A stretch of DNA of 64,000 nt from Pseudonocardia endophytica. GTDB taxonomy: Bacteria > Actinomycetota > Actinomycetes > Mycobacteriales > Pseudonocardiaceae. Positions 59,945 to 64,000 of this stretch are shown in pieces. The notes under the pieces were generated by a model. The model was not told where the DNA came from, made no database searches, and saw only the letters and a program-made list of their open reading frames with translations. The translations under genes and the position numbers were made by a program. Every line of letters begins with the position of its first letter. Position 1 is the stretch's first letter. The stretch spans positions 1,364,001 through 1,428,000 of the forward strand of contig NZ_SMFZ01000002.1 in assembly GCF_004339565.1 (NCBI RefSeq), given 5' to 3'.

Positions 59945-61036
59945 CTACTGCGCGGCTTCCAGCCCGGCCGTGTCGACCGCCGGCTTGCCCGCCGCCTGGC
60001 GGACCGTGTTCAGCGCCGTCACGTTCAGGAAGCCCTTCAGGTCGGTCTCGCTCGGGGTGGCCCCCGCCGTGACGCTGTCCTTGGACAGCTGCGGGAACGT
60101 CGCGGCCAGCGGGTCGGAGTCGAAGGACAGCTCGTTGAACGCGCGGTCGAGCACCTTCGGGCTCAGCGACGAGCCGGTGACCTGCTTGATCGAGTCGTTC
60201 GTGACGGTCCTGGCCTGGGCCGCGTTCGACGTCGCGAAGTCGATCGCCTTCTGCTCGCCGCGCAGCAACGCCTCGATCGTCTGCGGGTGCTGGTTCACGA
60301 AGTCGGTGCGCGCGATGATCACCGTGGTCGGGAACTTGCCGTCCGGCCACAGGGACTTCTCGTCGACGAGCACCTTGGCGCCCGCGTCCACCAGCCGGGA
60401 GCTCCACGGCTCCGGCAGCCAGCCGCCCGCCACCTGCTTCTGCTTGAACAGGTCGAGCGTGCGCGGGTTGTCGATGTTCTGGACGGTCACCGCGTTCGGA
60501 CCGGTGCCGATCGGCAGGTTGTTCTCCTTGAGCCACTTCTTGAGCGCGACGTCCTGGGTGTTGCCGGCCTGGGGCGTCGCAATCGTCTTGCCCAGCAACT
60601 GCTGCGGCGACGTGATGTCCGGTGTGGTCACCAGCTGCGCGCCACCGGTCGTCGAACCGCCGATCAGCCGGATGGCCTCGCCCTTGGACTTGGCGAACGC
60701 GTTGATCGCCGGGCTGGAGCCGATGAACGCGACGTCGAGCGAGCCGCCGAGCAGCGCATTGACCTCGTCCGGTCCGGCGTTGAACGTCTGCGTGGTCAGC
60801 TTCGTCTGGCCCAGCTCCTGGGCGAAGAAGTTCTGCGAGACACCGATCAGCGCCGGGGCGTGGGTGATGTTCGGGAAGTAGCCGAGCTTGACCTCCTGCG
60901 CGGGGGAGGTCTGCCCGCCCGCGGCGGAGGAGCTGCTGTCGTCGGCACGGGAGCACGCCGACAGCAGGCCGACGACGGCCAGCAGGGCGAGCAGGACGAC
61001 CAGGGAGCGCGAGCGGGTGGTGGTGCGCGGGGACAT
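59945..61036 (-). CDS. ABC transporter substrate-binding lipoprotein, aliphatic sulfonate type
   Basis: A 363-residue lipoprotein with lipobox LLSACSRA. Mature part: VKLGYFPNITHAPALIGV, GGSLDVAFIGSSPAINAF, GGWLPEPWSSRLV. YFPNITHAPAL is frequent in SsuA/TauA-type proteins of actinomycetes. ATG 61036 set by the signal peptide. First gene of the second sulfonate-type importer; a possible Cys leader lies about 98 bp upstream. Confidence 0.87.
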   Translation of the reverse strand: MSPRTTTRSRSLVVLLALLAVVGLLSACSRADDSSSSAAGGQTSPAQEVKLGYFPNITHAPALIGVSQNFFAQELGQTKLTTQTFNAGPDEVNALLGGSLDVAFIGSSPAINAFAKSKGEAIRLIGGSTTGGAQLVTTPDITSPQQLLGKTIATPQAGNTQDVALKKWLKENNLPIGTGPNAVTVQNIDNPRTLDLFKQKQVAGGWLPEPWSSRLVDAGAKVLVDEKSLWPDGKFPTTVIIARTDFVNQHPQTIEALLRGEQKAIDFATSNAAQARTVTNDSIKQVTGSSLSPKVLDRAFNELSFDSDPLAATFPQLSKDSVTAGATPSETDLKGFLNVTALNTVRQAAGKPAVDTAGLEAAQ

Positions 61037-61133
61037 GGGTCGTGCGGTCCTTTCGGGTAGGCGCGCGGAGGCGCCTCGGGGAGGGACGCGCGGGTCGGGA
61101 CACGGCGTCGCCGGAGGCCGGGCAGGAGGGGTC

Positions 61134-61205
61134 TCAGTGACACCGTTCGCTGAACAGCGGAGCGCGGCGCGAAGGCCAGAACGGCTCCAGGTCCCATGGC
61201 GGCAC
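61134..61205 (-). CDS. Candidate Cys leader peptide of the second importer
   Basis: A 23-residue frame: GTG start, PPWDLEPFWPSRRAPL then FSERCH and stop. It lacks the HVDL motif but, like the others, is short, Arg-containing and has its only Cys codon next to last, before a sulfonate-type transporter. RBS weak. Tentative. Confidence 0.4.
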   Translation of the reverse strand: MPPWDLEPFWPSRRAPLFSERCH

Positions 61206-61407
61206 GACATGGTCGTCCCGGTGGATGCCGGGACGCGATGGCCGTCCCGGGCACGTCGTCACCCGATCAGGGTGCGCGCCGCTCCGACCGCGGACAAGTA
61301 TTCGTCCATCTGTCAGGAAACGGACGGCGTGCTGTCCGTACAGGTTCCGGGCTCGGCTCGGCGTCGCACTCAGCAGGTGGTCGTGCCCCTCGGAGTTGTC
61401 CGAACAA

Positions 61408-62061
61408 CTACTCGTCGCCCCGCCGGCGCAGACCGTCCGGGTCGACGACCAGGATCCGACCCCGACGCAGCTCCACCAGGCCTTCGGCCTCCGCGCCGCG
61501 CAGCACCCGGTTCACGGTCGCGCGGCTCGCGCCGGCCAGCGACGCGAGCTCGTCCTGGGTCAGCGGGACGGCCGTCGGCCCCACGACGCCGCGGCGGTAG
61601 CGGGGCTCGAGGTCGGCCAGCCGTCGCAGCACCCGCGTCTCCACCGGCAGGTACAGCGCGTCCAGCAGCAGCCCGGACAGCCGCCGGACGTCGGCCGCGA
61701 GCGTTCGCAGGACGAACGCATCGGCCCCCGCGTTCGTGCGGCGCAGGCGGTGGAACGTCGCGGCGGTGAACGACCGGACCTCGGTCGCCTCCAGCGCGAC
61801 GACGGTGGCGCTGCGCCGCCCGCCGTCAGAGATCAGGGCGAGCTCGCCGACCACCTCGCCCGGCCCGAACACGCCGAACGTCACCGTGTCGCCTGCGGGG
61901 GACACCGCGCGCACGGCCAGCCGTCCGGCCTCGATCAGCAGGAACGTGTCCGCCGGGTCGCCCTCGTGGAACACGACCTCGCGCGCGGCGAACCGGCGGA
62001 CCCGTCCGCTGTCCAGCACCTCGCGGCGGTCCTCCTCGGACATGTCGGAGAGCAGGCCCAC
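61408..62061 (-). CDS. Crp/Fnr-family transcriptional regulator
   Basis: A 217-residue regulator: N-terminal cyclic-nucleotide-binding fold (REVVFHEGDPADTFLLIEAG, FGPGEVVGELALI) and C-terminal winged helix (LTQDELASLAGASRATVNRVLRGAE, key ASLAGASRATVNRVL). No Fe-S cysteine set as in Fnr. GTG start five bases after the LLM stop, so the two form an operon. It may control the sulfonate genes it faces in order, but no matching operator was identified. Confidence 0.88.
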   Translation of the reverse strand: MGLLSDMSEEDRREVLDSGRVRRFAAREVVFHEGDPADTFLLIEAGRLAVRAVSPAGDTVTFGVFGPGEVVGELALISDGGRRSATVVALEATEVRSFTAATFHRLRRTNAGADAFVLRTLAADVRRLSGLLLDALYLPVETRVLRRLADLEPRYRRGVVGPTAVPLTQDELASLAGASRATVNRVLRGAEAEGLVELRRGRILVVDPDGLRRRGDE

Positions 62062-62066
62062 GGCGG

Positions 62067-62993
62067 CTACGGCTCGTCGACGCGGGGGAGGACGTCGGCG
62101 ACGAGACGCTCCATCTGTTCACGGTCGCCGCCCAGGCTGCCGCCGAGCGGGTTGAGCAGGATCGTCTCGGCGCCGGCGTCGACGACCTCGCGCAGGCCGC
62201 GGGCCACGTCGTCGGGCGTGCCGCTGACCGGGACGTCCTCGATACCGCGCATCGGCCCGTAGATGCCGCGCAGCCCGTCCACGACGCGCTCCCGGGCTCG
62301 CTCCGGGTCGTCGTCGACGACGAGGTAGACGCGCTTGCCGATCGGGAACTCCCGCTTCCCGTGGCGCTCCATCTCGGCGCGCAGGACCGGGACCTGCTCC
62401 CGGAACGACGCCGTCGTGGCCGACCCGGCGCCGAGGAACGCGTCGCCGTGCCGCACGGCGCGCGCCAGCGCCGTCGGGGCGTTGGCGCCGAACCAGATCG
62501 GCGGGTGCGGGCGCTGCACCGGCTTCGGCTGGATCGGCAGGTCGTCGAGCTGGCGGAACCGGCCGTGGAACGTGACCCTCGGCTCGTCGGACCACGCGGC
62601 CTTCATCAGGTCCAGGCCTTCGACGAACCGGGACACGAACGTCTCCCGGTCGACCCCGAACGCGGCGAACTGCCGGAACCCGCCACCCGGCGCGACGCCG
62701 AGATCGAGCCTGCCGTGCGACAGTCGGTCCACAGTGGTCGCCGCCGCGGCGAGCTGCAACGGGTCGTGCAGGGACGTGACCATCACCGCGACGCCGAGCC
62801 GGATCCTGCTGGTGCACGCCGCCGCGTAGGACAGCAGCTCCAGCGGGGCGAGCATCGGGGTCGGGCCGATGGCCTGCTCCATCACCCACCCGGCCTCGAA
62901 GCCCAGCTCCTCGGCACGGGCGAGGTACTCCGTGAGCCCGACGTCGTCGACGCCGTCGGGGTCCTGCTGCGGGATCGAGATGGACCAGCGCAC
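62067..62993 (-). CDS. LLM-class oxidoreductase (F420 or FMN)
   Basis: A 308-residue luciferase-like protein: SISIPQQDPDGVDDVGL, LGFEAGWVMEQ, VDRLSHGRLDLGVAPGGG, IWFGANAPTAL. The LSHGRLDLGVAPGG phrase is common to LLM oxidoreductases, some F420-dependent. GTG 62993 excludes an Arg-rich false extension. Upstream, CCGGAC/GTCCGG inside GTGCGA/TCGCAC (63022-63059) forms a hairpin that may be a terminator for the gene beyond or an operator. Confidence 0.82.
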   Translation of the reverse strand: MRWSISIPQQDPDGVDDVGLTEYLARAEELGFEAGWVMEQAIGPTPMLAPLELLSYAAACTSRIRLGVAVMVTSLHDPLQLAAAATTVDRLSHGRLDLGVAPGGGFRQFAAFGVDRETFVSRFVEGLDLMKAAWSDEPRVTFHGRFRQLDDLPIQPKPVQRPHPPIWFGANAPTALARAVRHGDAFLGAGSATTASFREQVPVLRAEMERHGKREFPIGKRVYLVVDDDPERARERVVDGLRGIYGPMRGIEDVPVSGTPDDVARGLREVVDAGAETILLNPLGGSLGGDREQMERLVADVLPRVDEP

Positions 62994-63021
62994 GGACCGG
63001 ACGCTAGTGCTTGTGTAGCGG

Positions 63022-63059
63022 GTGCGACACGGCCGGACCCTGTCCGGTCGGCATCGCAC
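63022..63059. repeat. Nested inverted repeat upstream of the LLM gene
   Basis: GTGCGA (63022-63027) pairs with TCGCAC (63054-63059), enclosing CCGGAC-CCT-GTCCGG. It lies between two minus-strand genes. Terminator of the DUF559 gene or regulatory site for the LLM gene; cannot decide. Confidence 0.4.
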
Positions 63060-63249
63060 GTGTGGCGGTCCGGAGGCGGCGGCTACCGCGATGGCTGTGA
63101 TGTCGGCCGGGCGTCGCCCGGCATGGCGGGTCCGGCGCGAACCACACAGGACCCGCCCGTGACCCTGCGGCGCGGCGGGACGAGCCGGCCTGAGGTGCCC
63201 ACGGCACCGTCGCGACTCGTCCGGGGAGGCGCACGACCAGGTCGTGGCG

Positions 63250-64000
63250 TCAGCCTGCCGCCGGCTGCGTCAGGGCGGCGCCGACCTCCCGGACGATCCG
63301 TCCGGGGTCACGCCGGATGTCCCGGGCGGTGTAGCGCAGGACGCGCCATCCCGCGGCGGCGAGACGGGTGTGGCGTTCGATGTCCTTCACGACCTGCTTC
63401 GGATCGAGATGGTCGCCGCCGTCGTACTCGATACCGAGCCGGTGCCGGGGGTAGGCGAGATCGAGCCACACGGCGCGGCGACGGTCGTCGTCGAGGACGG
63501 GGTGCTGCACGGCCGGACGCGGGAGCCCGGCCCCGGTGAGCACGAGCCGCAGCCGGGTCTCCGGCGGCGAACTGGACCGGGCGTCGGCCGCGGACAGCAC
63601 GTCCGTCAGGCGGCTCACACCTCGCCGGCGCGGGTACCGGACGGCGACGCCGAGCAGCAGATCGGGCGGGAACCGGTGCACCCGGGCGAGCGCGTCCACC
63701 GCGACGACGGCCTCGACGAACTCGAGCCGCCTGCCCAGGTCGAACGCTGTCCGCAGCGGTGTCGTGACGAGCAGGCCGTCGACCATCGTCACCTCGTCCG
63801 GGTGCAGCTCGCCTCGGCGCACGGTCACACCGGCCCGGCTGCGCAGGACGTGCTCGGCGACCGTGATCTCGGCGGGTGCCCCGAGCGGCCCGCACGACGC
63901 CTCCTGCACCTCGGCCGCGGAGTAGCCGGAGAGCACCCCGCGCCCGCGTGACCACCGGGACGCCGCGACCGATCGCAGGAGCAGGCCGGACTCGTGTCCG
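63250..64000 (-). CDS. DUF559/endonuclease-fold protein, 5' end cut by window edge
   Basis: The frame is open to the window end. Upstream of the first internal GTG (63936) it reads SGLLLRSVAASRWSRGRG, which fits the family, so the gene probably starts beyond 64000. C-terminal part has the restriction-endonuclease-like core (LDLAYPRHRLGIEYDG, then VVKDIERHTRLAAAGWRVLRYT and ARDI), as in DUF559/Vsr-like proteins. The N-terminal half (SGYSAAEV, EITVAEHVLRSRAGVTV) matches the AbiEi-like part common in actinobacterial versions. Function unknown. Confidence 0.72.
   Translation of the reverse strand, partial: GHESGLLLRSVAASRWSRGRGVLSGYSAAEVQEASCGPLGAPAEITVAEHVLRSRAGVTVRRGELHPDEVTMVDGLLVTTPLRTAFDLGRRLEFVEAVVAVDALARVHRFPPDLLLGVAVRYPRRRGVSRLTDVLSAADARSSSPPETRLRLVLTGAGLPRPAVQHPVLDDDRRRAVWLDLAYPRHRLGIEYDGGDHLDPKQVVKDIERHTRLAAAGWRVLRYTARDIRRDPGRIVREVGAALTQPAAG

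Noticed and set aside
1..64000. Mobile elements, att sites or tRNA-linked islands
   Set aside because: No transposase, integrase, terminal repeats or tRNA was seen on either strand.

Overview
The window is about 72% GC, uses many GTG starts, packs genes with 1-4 nt overlaps, and has long I-shaped hairpins without U-tracts. That points to an actinomycete. A group 5 binuclear-iron (propane/acetone-type) monooxygenase locus, many LLM flavin monooxygenases and actinobacterial Cys leader peptides suggest Pseudonocardiales, probably Pseudonocardia (inference). I saw no rRNA, tRNA, insertion sequence, CRISPR array or phage gene.

Layout. (1) 2-5853: a degradative operon with a flavoprotein cut by the window edge, an MHS-family transporter, an SDR, a ketosteroid-dehydrogenase-like flavoprotein and an alpha/beta hydrolase. 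(2) 6042-17506: a complete prm/mim-type monooxygenase locus. It contains a Zn alcohol dehydrogenase, an amidohydrolase, a MIP18/DUF59 protein, a divergent GAF-AAA-Fis regulator, hydroxylase large subunit, reductase, small subunit, coupling protein and a dedicated GroEL. The same 13-bp inverted repeat (TCTCA-N3-TGAGA) stands before the dehydrogenase operon and before prmA. (3) 17644-22518: a GntR/FCD regulator with an AliA-like CoA ligase, a decayed BadH-like SDR, an enoyl-CoA hydratase and BadI, a remnant of cyclohexanecarboxylate-type ring degradation. The regulator and ligase promoters share GGTC-N-GACC-N-AAAA. (4) 22728-28092: SRPBCC protein, a C-methyltransferase-like protein coupled to an Fe(II)/2-oxoglutarate oxygenase, a PrsW-type membrane protease and a P450. 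(5) 28083-34006: a LysR regulator divergent from a translationally coupled five-gene operon (LLM monooxygenase, FAH-fold enzyme, ornithine-cyclodeaminase-like, DapA-like, cupin), a probable undescribed catabolic route. (6) 34008-40159: a tandem TetR regulator facing an acyl-CoA operon across a perfect 18-bp palindrome. (7) 40145-47605: two SnoaL-tailed ECF sigma factors, one sharing twin promoter motifs with an AhpD-like gene, plus small regulators and an MFS exporter with a His-rich tail.

(8) 47814-63000 is an organosulfur scavenging region. A SAM riboswitch, at least four short Cys-ending leader peptides with an RxHVD motif, five LLM monooxygenases including SsuD, two sulfonate/taurine-type ABC importers, an indolepyruvate-decarboxylase-like enzyme and a Crp/Fnr regulator lie together. 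Importers bring in sulfonates, FMNH2-dependent enzymes release sulfite, and the riboswitch and leader peptides would report SAM and cysteine supply. The window closes with a 5'-truncated DUF559-type gene.
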